Positions 16,822 to 24,647 of a stretch of 44,987 nt of DNA are shown here, piece after piece. The notes beneath the pieces were generated by a model, which saw only the letters and a list, made by a program, of their open reading frames with translations, did no database searches and had not been told where the DNA came from. Within the stretch, counting starts at the first letter, position 1, and each line of letters begins with the position of its first letter. The translations under genes were made by a program, and so were the position numbers. Source of the DNA: UBA6544 sp049601975 (GTDB taxonomy: Bacteria; Pseudomonadota; Alphaproteobacteria; UBA8366). Where the stretch lies: contig JBMYRC010000014.1 of NCBI GenBank assembly GCA_049601975.1, positions 1 through 44,987 of the forward strand, given 5' to 3'.

Positions 16822-17754
16822 ATGACCCAATTTCGCACGATAACCGATGGCCTGCGCTTTCCCGAAGGCCCCATTGCCATGCCGGACGGCTCCGTCGTTC
16901 TGGTTGAGATCGAACGCGGCACGCTGACCCGTGTCTTGCCCGACGGGACCAAGGAAGTCATTGCAGAGACCGGCGGTGGGCCGAATGGGGCGGCGATCGG
17001 ACCCGATGGCGCCTGCTATATTTGCAACAATGGTGGATTTAAATGGTCCTACGATACGGCGTCCGGCGGCATGCGGCCGATAGGGCAGGCGGATGATTAT
17101 GTGACCGGGCGGATCGAGCGGGTCGATATGGAGACCGGTAAGGTCGAGCGGCTCTACGACAATTGCGACGGCAACCGATTGAGCGGGCCGAACGACATCG
17201 TCTTCGATCGCAAGGGCAACATGTGGTTCACTGACCTTGGTAAGGCGCGGGAGCGCGACTTGGACCGGGGGGCAATTTATTGGGCAAAGCCCGATGGCAG
17301 TGAGATTAAAGAAGTCATCCAGCCTTTCACCACACCAAACGGCATCGGCTTATCACCGGACGAGAAGACACTTTATGTCGCGGAGACCGAAGGTGGGCGG
17401 CTATTTGCCTTCGATATTGTCGGTGACGGCGAAGTGAAACTACTGCCCTACCCGGAATCGCTGAACGGCGGGCGCTATATCACCAGCGACACAGGGATGC
17501 GGCGGTATGATTCCTTGGCGGTGGAAGCGGGTGGCAATGTCTGCGTCGCGACTCTCTTCACCGGTGGGATTACGGTCGCGAGCCCGGGCGGCGGTACCGT
17601 GGAGTTTGTCGAGACCGGAGACAGTTATACGACCAATATCTGCTTCGGCGGGGAGAACTTGCAGAAAGCGTATATCACGCTGTCCTGGCAGGGTTTGCTG
17701 GTCGAATGCGATTGGCCGCGTGCGGGATTGCCGTTGAATTGTTTCAACTTGTGA
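16822..17754 (+). CDS. SMP-30/gluconolactonase/LRE family lactonase
   Basis: A 310-residue six-bladed beta-propeller hydrolase. The metal site is visible as RFPEGPIAMPDG (Glu15), SGPNDIVFD, TTPNGIGLSPD and RYDSLAVEAGGN, giving the usual Glu, two Asn and Asp. Members hydrolyse sugar lactones or related cyclic esters. It begins 2 nt after the sulfatase stop and is translationally linked to it. The operon therefore holds two oxygenases, a sulfate ester hydrolase and a lactonase, a sensible set for oxidising a sulfated cyclic or sugar-like substrate to a lactone and opening it. That pathway is inference. The gene ends facing the SDR gene. Confidence 0.88.
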   Translation: MTQFRTITDGLRFPEGPIAMPDGSVVLVEIERGTLTRVLPDGTKEVIAETGGGPNGAAIGPDGACYICNNGGFKWSYDTASGGMRPIGQADDYVTGRIERVDMETGKVERLYDNCDGNRLSGPNDIVFDRKGNMWFTDLGKARERDLDRGAIYWAKPDGSEIKEVIQPFTTPNGIGLSPDEKTLYVAETEGGRLFAFDIVGDGEVKLLPYPESLNGGRYITSDTGMRRYDSLAVEAGGNVCVATLFTGGITVASPGGGTVEFVETGDSYTTNICFGGENLQKAYITLSWQGLLVECDWPRAGLPLNCFNL

Positions 17755-17771
17755 GTCGCTGACTCCTAACC

Positions 17772-18581
17772 CTACCCCACTCGCGCCATCGAACCTCCGT
17801 CTACCGGTAATTCCACGCCGGTGATAAATCCCGCGTCGTCAGATGCCAAGAATAATGCCGCGTGGGCGACGTCCCAGCCGGTGCCCATCTTGTTCAACAA
17901 CGGCACCTTTGAATCGCGCTCGCTCGCGATATCGTCGCGGGTGCGACCGGTGATCTCGACGCGCCGGTCTACTGCCATGGGGGTGTCCATCAATCCGGGT
18001 AGGATGGCATTGGCCCGCACTCCCGCATCGGCATTCTGCATGGCAATTTGCCGGGTGAAACTCACCATCGCCATCTTGGAGGCGGGGTAGAGTACGGTCG
18101 GGTGACTGGTCCAATAGGCCGATGCCGAGGAAATGTTGACGATGGCACCGCTCTTTTGATCCCGCATGATCGGCAGCGCGTGTTTGCACGCCAGCATGGT
18201 GCCGAGCAGATTGACGTCGAAAATGCGCTCGAAGGCTTCGGTCGAGATTTTATCGAGGGTCGTGTCGCCACCTTCAACGCTGATGCCGACATTGTTGTGC
18301 AGGATATCAAGGCGACCCCATTCATTGGCGCACTTCTTGATCGCGGCTTCGACGGCGGCTTCGTCCGTGACGTCCGCCGCCGCGGCAATTGCAGTCCCGC
18401 CTTCCTTGGCAATCATATCGGCGGTTTCTTGTGCTGATTCCAAGCTACGGTCGACACAGCAGACGTTGGCGCCCTCCCGTGCGAACAATAGCGCCGTCGC
18501 CCGTCCGTTGCCGATGGCCGCACTCTCTCCCGGTGCTTGTCCGCCGCCGATAATGATCGCTACTTTGTCTTCGAGCCGCAT
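17772..18581 (-). CDS. Short-chain dehydrogenase/reductase (SDR)
   Basis: A 269-residue classical SDR. The dinucleotide site is an expanded GGGQAPGESAAIGNGRA in place of the usual TGxxxGIG. NNVG lies at 96-99, the catalytic Ser in VNISSASAYW, and the Y165-x-x-x-K169 pair in LYPASKMA. VELPVDGGS is the usual C-terminus. Substrate and NAD/NADP preference are open; D44 after the second strand favours NAD. ATG at 18581 has AAGGGG 7 nt before it; the frame is open further upstream but without such a signal. It is divergent from the UGSC selenoprotein gene across a 120-nt gap and may share control with it. Confidence 0.88.
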   Translation of the reverse strand: MRLEDKVAIIIGGGQAPGESAAIGNGRATALLFAREGANVCCVDRSLESAQETADMIAKEGGTAIAAAADVTDEAAVEAAIKKCANEWGRLDILHNNVGISVEGGDTTLDKISTEAFERIFDVNLLGTMLACKHALPIMRDQKSGAIVNISSASAYWTSHPTVLYPASKMAMVSFTRQIAMQNADAGVRANAILPGLMDTPMAVDRRVEITGRTRDDIASERDSKVPLLNKMGTGWDVAHAALFLASDDAGFITGVELPVDGGSMARVG

Positions 18582-18632
18582 ATCTTTCCCCTTATGCCAT
18601 CGTTTGGATAAATATGTGCGGCGCGGCAACGG

Positions 18633-18661
18633 TTGGGACAATGGCGCCGATGCGCTATATT
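18633..18661 (+). promoter_or_regulatory. Candidate sigma-70 promoter for the UGSC operon
   Basis: TTGGGA (18633-18638) and TATATT (18656-18661) are separated by exactly 17 nt, close to the -35 and -10 consensus. They lie 41 nt before the ATG of the UGSC gene in the gap to the divergent SDR gene. The AGGAGG ribosome site follows at 18691. This is a pattern match only. Confidence 0.45.
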
Positions 18662-18701
18662 CATCTTGAGTGCAGTATCATTTTCCGATCAGGAGGAAAG
18701 C

Positions 18702-19226
18702 ATGCGGATCGTTAATCCGTCTTTCGGCCTTGAGGAAGGTGGCGATAACCAAAGCAGTGGGTTCGAACTCTCGACCGACTGGAACTCCGATTCCATCGCC
18801 ATCATCTCCAATTCAAAGCCAAACGCGCGTGAGTTGCTCGAAGGCGTGAAAGCGCAAATGGGCGTCTATCGTTTGACCGATAATATCGATTTTTTCTTCA
18901 AGGACAGCGCTGCTCAGCCTGCCCCTGAAGCGCTATATGACGAAGTCGCCGCCAAGTACAAAGGGGCTATTGTCGCCCTGGCCGATTGAGGGTCGTGCTC
19001 GTCGTGGAGTTTCCATGACAGTATCGAACTCGAAAAACGCGGCGTTGAAACATATATCGTCATCACTGAAACCTTCTTGCCGCTGGTGCGCGCCCAAGCG
19101 AAGGCTCGCAAAGCGGATCCCAAACTGTTGATCGTGAAGCATCCGGTCGGTGGATTGAACGAGGAAGAGCTGTCCGAGCGTATCGGCGTCGCTTCTTCGG
19201 AATTGAAGGACGCGGTCGGCGCCTAA
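18702..19226 (+). CDS. UGSC-family selenoprotein (Sec96)
   Basis: Read through the TGA at 18987-18989, this is a 174-residue protein. The centre reads IVALAD-U-G-S-C-S-S-WSFHD, the signature of the UGSC selenoprotein family known mainly from marine bacteria. The N-terminal IAIISNSKPNARELLEG and the following LEKRGVETYIVIT complete the domain. Sec96 and Cys99 form a U-x-x-C redox pair like that of thiol oxidoreductases. The function of the family is not established to my knowledge. AGGAGG 5 nt before ATG is the best ribosome site in the window, so an earlier in-frame start is rejected. A SECIS-like hairpin follows the UGA. It leads an operon of three paralogous proteins. An ordinary gene caller would report only the first 95 residues or skip it. 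Confidence 0.9.
18987..18989 (+). other. In-frame UGA selenocysteine codon (Sec96)
   Basis: The TGA occupies the U of D-U-G-S-C, the residue that names the family. Coding texture and domain continue for 78 codons to a TAA at 19224-19226 without any shift of frame. Confidence 0.9.
18990..19019 (+). promoter_or_regulatory. Predicted bacterial SECIS hairpin for the UGSC gene
   Basis: 19001-19008 (GTCGTGGA) pairs with 19012-19019 (TCCATGAC) in eight continuous steps with one G-U wobble, closing a GUU loop at 19009-19011. The loop starts 19 nt after the UGA and has G first, as bacterial SECIS elements require. Loop sequence and spacing are almost the same as at the other selenoprotein gene of this window, although the two proteins are unrelated. 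Confidence 0.8.
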
Positions 19227-19256
19227 CCAGCCGAGCGAGTGACGAAAAGGAAAGAC

Positions 19257-20306
19257 ATGACGGACCTTACCGAGAGGGAGGTGCTTGAGGTTGGCGATGC
19301 TGATCTCGACGCCGAACAGTGGAACGACTATGCCGCCGAGCAGGGATGGAGCGACGGCATGCCCTTGATGATCCCGACGGAGGAAAAGGTCTCAGCCTTC
19401 GTAGAGACCTGTCGGGGTGATAACGAGCCGTTTCTGCCGATGTCGCCGCGCCGGGTCATCCCAACGCTGCAAAGCATCGCGGCGAACGCGGTTATGGCGG
19501 GGTGTAAGGCCGAGTACTTCCCGGTCGTTGTCTCAACGGTCCGCGCTCTGCTGAACCCGGACTACAATCTTCACGGCACGCTGGCGACGACGCATCCTTG
19601 CGCACCGGGGGTGATATTGAACGGTCCCATCCGAACACAATTGGGTGTGAACTGCGGCAGTAACTGTTTCGGTCAAGGCAACCGGGTGAACGCAACCATC
19701 GGGCGGGCCGTGCAATTGTCGTTGCTCAATATCGGCGGAGCGAAACCGGGGGAGATGGACCGTTCGACCCAAGGGTCGCCAGCGAAATACACCTTCTGTT
19801 TCGGTGAGAACGAGGAAGAGAGCCCGTGGGAGCCCTATCACGTGCGCCGAGGGTTCGAGGTGGGCGATAGTGTGGTGACCGTGCTGCCGTGCGAGCCGCC
19901 GCACAATATCAATGACCATGCCAGCACGACGGGTGTCGGTATTCTCACGACCATTGCCGGTACGGTCTCGCAACCAGGCTCGAACCTGATATACGGGACG
20001 GCACCCTATACGGTGGTGTTTGGGCCTGAACACGCACAGACCGTCCACCGCGACGGGTTTACGATTGAGGATATCCAGCAGAAACTTTACGAGGATTCCG
20101 CCGTCGACGTGTCGCGCGTCTCGAAGGAAAATCAGATCAACTACGAACAAGACCGCGAGCAGACCGCGGTAAACGGCAAGTACTACCTGACTCGCTCGCC
20201 GGAGGACATCCAGATCATGGTCGCGGGCGGTGCGGGCAAGCATTCGGCTGTTATTCCGACCTTCGGGTTTACGGAAGCAATTTCACTGAGAATTTCAAAT
20301 GTCTGA
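19257..20306 (+). CDS. UGSC-associated protein, paralogue 1 (unknown function)
   Basis: I do not recognise a characterised family. The protein has 349 residues, no signal peptide and no clear membrane segment. It shares its whole length with the next gene. Conserved blocks are EEKVSAFVETCRGDNEPFLP, PRRVIPTLQSIAANAVMAG, TTHPCAPG (C115), NCGSNCFGQGNR (C133, C137) and KYTFCFGENEEESPWEPYH. The C-terminal part has the pattern VFGPEHAQTVHRDGF and VAGGAGKHS. The two-Cys NC-x-x-NC motif could bind metal or act in thiol chemistry with the Sec protein; this is inference. It starts 30 nt after the UGSC stop with AAGGAAAG before the ATG, and its 3' end overlaps the next start by 8 nt. Confidence 0.8.
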   Translation: MTDLTEREVLEVGDADLDAEQWNDYAAEQGWSDGMPLMIPTEEKVSAFVETCRGDNEPFLPMSPRRVIPTLQSIAANAVMAGCKAEYFPVVVSTVRALLNPDYNLHGTLATTHPCAPGVILNGPIRTQLGVNCGSNCFGQGNRVNATIGRAVQLSLLNIGGAKPGEMDRSTQGSPAKYTFCFGENEEESPWEPYHVRRGFEVGDSVVTVLPCEPPHNINDHASTTGVGILTTIAGTVSQPGSNLIYGTAPYTVVFGPEHAQTVHRDGFTIEDIQQKLYEDSAVDVSRVSKENQINYEQDREQTAVNGKYYLTRSPEDIQIMVAGGAGKHSAVIPTFGFTEAISLRISNV

Positions 20307-21333
20307 CGGCGAATTCGTCGATATCGGCGACCTCGATTTCGATCAATGGAACGACTACGCACTGGAGCAAGAATGGGGCGACGGTCTGCCCTTGATGGTG
20401 CCGAGCGAGGAGAAGGTCGCGGCTATGGTCGAGGCCTGCCGGGGTGATAATGAGCCGTTCCCACCGATGCCGCCGCGCCGAGTCATCCCGACCTTACAAA
20501 GCATTGCTGCCAATGCGGTAATGGCGGGCTGCCGTCCGGCACATTTCCCGGCTGTTGTCGCGGCGGTGCGCGCCGTGCTGGTGCCGGAGTACAATCTCCA
20601 CGGTACTTTGGCGACGACGCATCCTTGTGGTCCTGGTCTTATCGTCAGCGGTCCAATTCGCCACGAAATCGGCATCAACTGCGGTGGCAATTGTTTCGGG
20701 CAGGGGAACCGTACGAACGCGGCAATCGGCCGAGCCCTGCAACTCACGCTGCTGAATGTTGGCGGCGGCAAGCCCGGAGAGATGGACCGCTCGACCCAGG
20801 GCTCGCCCGCGAAATACAGTTTCTGTTTCGGTGAGAACGAGGAAGAGAGTCCGTGGGAGCCCTATCACGTGCGCCGCGGTTTTAACGCGGAAGACAGTAT
20901 CGTGACGACCTCGGCATCGGAGCCGCCGCACAATATCAACGATCACGCGAGCACGACTGGCGACGGAATTCTCACGACCGTTGCGGGGACGATTTCGGAG
21001 CCCGGCACCAACAATATATATGGTAAAGGTCCGTACACGATCGTTTTTGGGCCGGAGCATGCCCAGACGGTTCATCGCGACGGATTCTCGATAGAAGATA
21101 TCCAACAGAAGCTGTACGAAGCTTCGGCGGTGCCGGTGTCCCGGGTCTCAAAAGAACAGCAGCATCATTATGAGAGTGAGCGTGATCAGACACCCGTCAA
21201 CGGGCGGTATTATCTCAGCCCGTCTCCGGAAGATATCCATGTCTTGGTTGCGGGTGGGGCCGGTAAACATTCCGCCTTCATTCCGACCTTTGGCGCGACA
21301 GCAGTGTGTTCGGTCAAGATTTCGAATGGCTGA
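20299..21333 (+). CDS. UGSC-associated protein, paralogue 2 (unknown function)
   Basis: A 344-residue protein, a close tandem copy of the preceding gene; QWNDYA, RGDNEPFPPM, PRRVIPTLQSIAANAVMAG and GSPAKYSFCFGENEEESPW are shared nearly residue by residue. C110, C128 and C132 repeat the Cys set of the first copy (TTHPC, NCGGNCFGQGNR). The start codon lies inside the end of the first copy (8-nt overlap), so the two are translationally coupled and may form a heteromer. No known fold or reaction could be assigned. It is followed by a 70-bp palindrome and then by a third, more distant relative. Confidence 0.8.
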   Translation: MSDGEFVDIGDLDFDQWNDYALEQEWGDGLPLMVPSEEKVAAMVEACRGDNEPFPPMPPRRVIPTLQSIAANAVMAGCRPAHFPAVVAAVRAVLVPEYNLHGTLATTHPCGPGLIVSGPIRHEIGINCGGNCFGQGNRTNAAIGRALQLTLLNVGGGKPGEMDRSTQGSPAKYSFCFGENEEESPWEPYHVRRGFNAEDSIVTTSASEPPHNINDHASTTGDGILTTVAGTISEPGTNNIYGKGPYTIVFGPEHAQTVHRDGFSIEDIQQKLYEASAVPVSRVSKEQQHHYESERDQTPVNGRYYLSPSPEDIHVLVAGGAGKHSAFIPTFGATAVCSVKISNG

Positions 21334-21350
21334 GCTTTCTAAATTTTCCG

Positions 21351-21420
21351 TCATGCCCGCAATGGTGGGAATCCAGTTCTGTTTGGTAAGTCGGTCTGGA
21401 TTCCGCTTTTGCGGGCATGA
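21351..21420. repeat. 70-bp imperfect palindrome inside the UGSC operon
   Basis: TCATGCCCGCAA (21351-21362) is inverted as TTGCGGGCATGA (21409-21420). A second inner pair, GGAATCCAG (21368-21376) and CTGGATTCC (21396-21404), nests inside. This resembles the dispersed palindromes with a TTCCCGC core that many alphaproteobacteria carry. It fills almost the whole gap between paralogues 2 and 3 and could modulate expression of the third gene by mRNA folding. Confidence 0.75.
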
Positions 21421-21432
21421 TGGAGAAGTTTA

Positions 21433-22440
21433 ATGAACGAAGACCACCCGCTTTTTCGTCAGGGCATTCGCTGGGAAGACGCCCAAGCCGAACTGGAATC
21501 CCTCGACTTGAGCGATGGCCTACCGATGGTCCCGCCAACCCTCGACCGCTTCGATGCGATGATCTCGGGACGCGGTGCACCGGACCAATCCTTCGGGCAT
21601 CTGATGCCGTTAATGGGCGAACTCACCTTGGAAGCCGTCGCCTACAATTGCATTCTCGCGGGATGCCGGCCCGAAGAACTGCCCGTCGTCTTAACCGCTG
21701 CCGAAGCCTGCACGGATGATGGTTTTAATTTATTGGGCGTCTTAAGCACCACCGGGACGCCGACGGTCGCGATCTGCGTTCACGGGTCGCTTGTTACGGA
21801 CTTGGACATGAACGCCGGAAGCAACGCGCTGGGCCCGGGAAATCGGGCCAATGCCTGTATCGGCCGCGCAGTCAGCTTGATCATGCGGAACGTCGCGGGT
21901 GCGAAGCCTGGCGTCGCCGATATGGCGACAATGGGCCAGCCCGGGAAATACACGTTCTGCTTTGCGGAAAGCGCTCATCCAGGCTTTCCATCCCTGCCGG
22001 AGCGGCGTGGTTTCGGTGCGAATGAGAGTTGCGTGACGGTGCTCGGCGTCTCCGGCACGGCGGAGGTCTTGCCGATATCTGGGGGCGAGTCACCGGAAGC
22101 GGTCTTGCAGCCCATTGCGGCCGCAATGAATTCGTCCATCGACGTTTCCAGCTTGACCCGCAAGCCGGAACGCAACGAGCAAATTTTCCTGATGCCGCCA
22201 GAGATGGCTAATATTCTCGCCAAGGCTGGTTGGGACCTCGCGCGGGTACAGGACTACTTGTACAACGCTCGCAAGCCCTACGCCTATGATGGGGAAAATG
22301 ATCCGGATGACCGGCCCTTGGCGCCTGCGGCGGACGATATCCACCCCATTATCACCGGCGGCGTCGGTGTGAAAATGACCCATCTGCCGCTTTGGGCCGG
22401 AGGCTCGCGGACAGTGACGCGGGCGGTTTGGACGTTCTAA
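21433..22440 (+). CDS. UGSC-associated protein, paralogue 3 (diverged, Cys-less motif)
   Basis: A 335-residue relative of the two preceding proteins. LSDGLPMVPP, YNCILAGCRPEELPVVL, GPGNRANACIGRAV, GKYTFCFAES and the late ITGGVGVKMTHLP align with them, and residue numbering runs level with paralogue 2 through residue 140. The three Cys found at 110, 128 and 132 in paralogue 2 are here Pro, Ala and Ala (TTGTP, NAGSNALGPGNR). If those Cys are catalytic or metal-binding, this copy must have a different role, perhaps structural or regulatory. GGAGAAG precedes the ATG. Its stop codon overlaps the stop of the convergent methyltransferase gene. Function unknown. Confidence 0.78.
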   Translation: MNEDHPLFRQGIRWEDAQAELESLDLSDGLPMVPPTLDRFDAMISGRGAPDQSFGHLMPLMGELTLEAVAYNCILAGCRPEELPVVLTAAEACTDDGFNLLGVLSTTGTPTVAICVHGSLVTDLDMNAGSNALGPGNRANACIGRAVSLIMRNVAGAKPGVADMATMGQPGKYTFCFAESAHPGFPSLPERRGFGANESCVTVLGVSGTAEVLPISGGESPEAVLQPIAAAMNSSIDVSSLTRKPERNEQIFLMPPEMANILAKAGWDLARVQDYLYNARKPYAYDGENDPDDRPLAPAADDIHPIITGGVGVKMTHLPLWAGGSRTVTRAVWTF

Positions 22441-23504
22441 GGCTTCCGCGCTTCGATCTGCCCCAGCCGGTTAGGCAGTAGCCAGCTATACGCCGCATCC
22501 TTGAAACCGGCGCGCTCCAGATAGGCGGCGTATTCGGGGCCACTCGGGACATGGCCGGTGAAGTGGCCGTCGCGGATCGCCTGCACGTGATAGAAGACAG
22601 GGTCGATGGGACCGTCGCGGTTTTCGTTCAGCATGTAGCCGACGATAAGGCAGGTGCCGCCACTTGGCAGCGCCTCATAGGCATAGCTTAGGGCCTTCAT
22701 GACGTCGTCTTCCAAGTACCAATGCAATGGTGTGATGAAGGAAATGAGATCGCAATCGGTGGGATAGTCGGATTGCTTCAGGAAATCGCCGGGCTCGGCC
22801 GCGATCCGATCTGTGAGATTGTGATTGCCCACGAACTCGCGGGTGACCGGAATAACATTCGGGTGGTCCTTGACAATGACCTTGACGCCATCGTAGCGCT
22901 CGCAGGCAGCGATGGCGTAGCAGCCGGAACCGCCAGCGAAGTCGAGCCAGCGGCTGAAGCGGGAGAAGTCAAAACGCTTCGCCAATCGATGCGCGAGCGC
23001 GATGGAGGAGTTGTAGCCCGCGGTCGTGAAGGCGCGGGCGCGTTCCGGGTCGTTGAGGTCGCCTTCGTAGAGCTTGGAGGGCGGTGGCTCTGAGCTGGCG
23101 TCCTTGATATTATCAGCAAACCCCTGCCATTCATCGTATTCCGCGCCGATCGTGAAACGCAGGAAGTCACCGAAGAAGGTCGATTTATCGCGCACGAAAA
23201 AGCGCTCCACATCATCGACATTGACCGTGCGTCCATCAACATCAGCGATCAGCCCCATGGCCTTGCAGATGATCATCAAACGGTCGGCCACTTCGCGGTC
23301 GATTTTGCAATGTGCCGCGACTTCGTCCGGCGTTCCGGCGCCCGCGGAGAGTGCGCTGAACAGATCGACTTCGAGGGCCGCCGAGAGGGCCTGGCTCTTC
23401 TTGAACCCCATTGCCAATTCGTTCAGGCGTTCCGAGCTGCCGCCGACGGTGGGATCGTTGGGGACGGTGGGCGTTGTTCTTTCCGTAACTGGTGGCTTCG
23501 CCAT
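22437..23504 (-). CDS. SAM-dependent O-methyltransferase-like protein (acetylserotonin OMT family)
   Basis: A 355-residue protein with a helical dimerisation domain at the N-terminus (ALEVDLFSALSAGAGTPDEV, a winged-helix feature) and a class I methyltransferase core. WLDFAGGSGCYAIAACERY is motif I and VIVKDHPNVIPVTREF is motif II. The GGTCLIVGYMLNENRDGP segment is the usual late strand. This family (methyltransf_2 type) methylates hydroxyl groups of small molecules. The SAM site looks intact. AAGGAAA before ATG supports the start. It is the last gene of the minus-strand operon that begins with the Cys-type PrdB-like gene at 26495, 30 nt after the CoA-transferase. A second, different methyltransferase lies in the same operon. 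Confidence 0.86.
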   Translation of the reverse strand: MAKPPVTERTTPTVPNDPTVGGSSERLNELAMGFKKSQALSAALEVDLFSALSAGAGTPDEVAAHCKIDREVADRLMIICKAMGLIADVDGRTVNVDDVERFFVRDKSTFFGDFLRFTIGAEYDEWQGFADNIKDASSEPPPSKLYEGDLNDPERARAFTTAGYNSSIALAHRLAKRFDFSRFSRWLDFAGGSGCYAIAACERYDGVKVIVKDHPNVIPVTREFVGNHNLTDRIAAEPGDFLKQSDYPTDCDLISFITPLHWYLEDDVMKALSYAYEALPSGGTCLIVGYMLNENRDGPIDPVFYHVQAIRDGHFTGHVPSGPEYAAYLERAGFKDAAYSWLLPNRLGQIEARKP

Positions 23505-23534
23505 GGTCGGTTTCCTTATTGTTGGCCGATGCGT

Positions 23535-24647
23535 CTAAATGACACCGGCGGTTTTTAGCTCCACGATTGCTGCTGGGTCGTAGTCGAGTTCGCCGAGCAC
23601 GGCGTCTGTATCTGCCCCGGATGTGGGTGCCGGGGCGAGTTGCCGGGCGTCGACACCCGGAATACCGATTTGCCGCAAGGCTCCCGCGATTGGATGACTC
23701 GTCTCGAATGTCATCGCCCGTTCGATCAGTTGGGCATTATCGAAAGCCGCTTCCGGGGAATTCACCGGTGCGATTTCGATATCGAGTGGTGCGAGTTCCT
23801 CGATCCAGTCACTCGCCAGTTTCGCTCGCAGAGCTTCGGTCAGAAAAGCACGAGCGGCGGCACCTGGTGCGCCGCGCAGTAATCCTTCGTCGGAGAGGTC
23901 TGGGCGGCCAAGACGCTCGAATAAAGCGTCGGCGGACGCCTTACGCGCGACACCGAGCGATAAGGATGTGCCGTTCGCGGCCTCGAAGATGCCATAGGCC
24001 GCGCGAAGTTCCAGCGCCGGGGTGTTTGTTCGTAGCGTGCCGTGCGAGACAGCCATCAACGCGAATAGGCTTTCCTGGATGCCCAAATCAATTGTCGCAC
24101 CTTCTCCTGTAACTTCGCGTTGGCGCAGTGCTGTAGAAATGGCGAAGGCAGCCATGAGACCGGAAATGGAATCCGCGATGTATGTATCGGGTGCCACAGG
24201 CATCCCGCCGCCGGCGAGCGCGTGGCTGAAACCGGTCTCCGTCTGTTGATTCAGATCGTACGCGGCGCGGAAGCGGTCCGGTCCGGTTTGCCCGAAGCCG
24301 GAGAGCGAGCAATAGACGATATGCGGATTCAGGGCCCGGACCGCCTCCGCGTCGATACCGAGGCGCGCCGCGGCACCCGGCCGGTAGCTCTCCATGAAGA
24401 CGTCGGCATCGGCTGCGAGTCGGAGCAGGATATCCCGGCCCCTCGGCTCCCGCAGATTGAGTGTGATCGACCGTTTCCCCCGGTTGAGTGTGAGGTCCTC
24501 GTCGCCGATGGGTGGGTCTTGCGGGCCGCTCGGGCGCTCGATCCGAAGCGATTCGGCACCCCACCCGGCAAGCAGGAAGCCCGTGAACTTGCCGGGCGTC
24601 ATGGTGCCGACTTCAAGAATTTTTATGCCTTTGAGAGCGTCTTCCAT
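23535..24647 (-). CDS. CaiB/BaiF-type (family III) CoA-transferase
   Basis: A 370-residue family III CoA-transferase. The N-terminal KGIKILEVGTMTPGKFTGFLLAG, NRGKRSITLNLREPRGRDIL and DADVFMESYRPGAAARLG, and the AYDLNQQTETGF block with the catalytic Asp, are all present. These enzymes move CoA between acids via acyl-aspartyl intermediates, or catalyse alpha-epimerisation as in racemases. The C-terminal domain is complete, so length is normal. The ATG at 24647 overlaps the stop of the preceding methyltransferase by one base (TGATG); a GTG one codon earlier is the alternative. It points to a carboxylic acid substrate being activated in the same pathway as the two methyltransferases and the PrdB-like protein. 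Confidence 0.88.
   Translation of the reverse strand: MEDALKGIKILEVGTMTPGKFTGFLLAGWGAESLRIERPSGPQDPPIGDEDLTLNRGKRSITLNLREPRGRDILLRLAADADVFMESYRPGAAARLGIDAEAVRALNPHIVYCSLSGFGQTGPDRFRAAYDLNQQTETGFSHALAGGGMPVAPDTYIADSISGLMAAFAISTALRQREVTGEGATIDLGIQESLFALMAVSHGTLRTNTPALELRAAYGIFEAANGTSLSLGVARKASADALFERLGRPDLSDEGLLRGAPGAAARAFLTEALRAKLASDWIEELAPLDIEIAPVNSPEAAFDNAQLIERAMTFETSHPIAGALRQIGIPGVDARQLAPAPTSGADTDAVLGELDYDPAAIVELKTAGVI

Noticed and set aside
17754..17772. GAGTC-GCT-GACTC as terminator between convergent genes
   Set aside because: A 5-bp stem without a T-run is too weak to call.
18702..18989. UGSC gene as a truncated 95-residue protein or pseudogene
   Set aside because: The frame stays open for 78 more codons with family motifs, the stop is TGA at the family's Sec position, and a SECIS-like hairpin follows. 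No other lesion is present.
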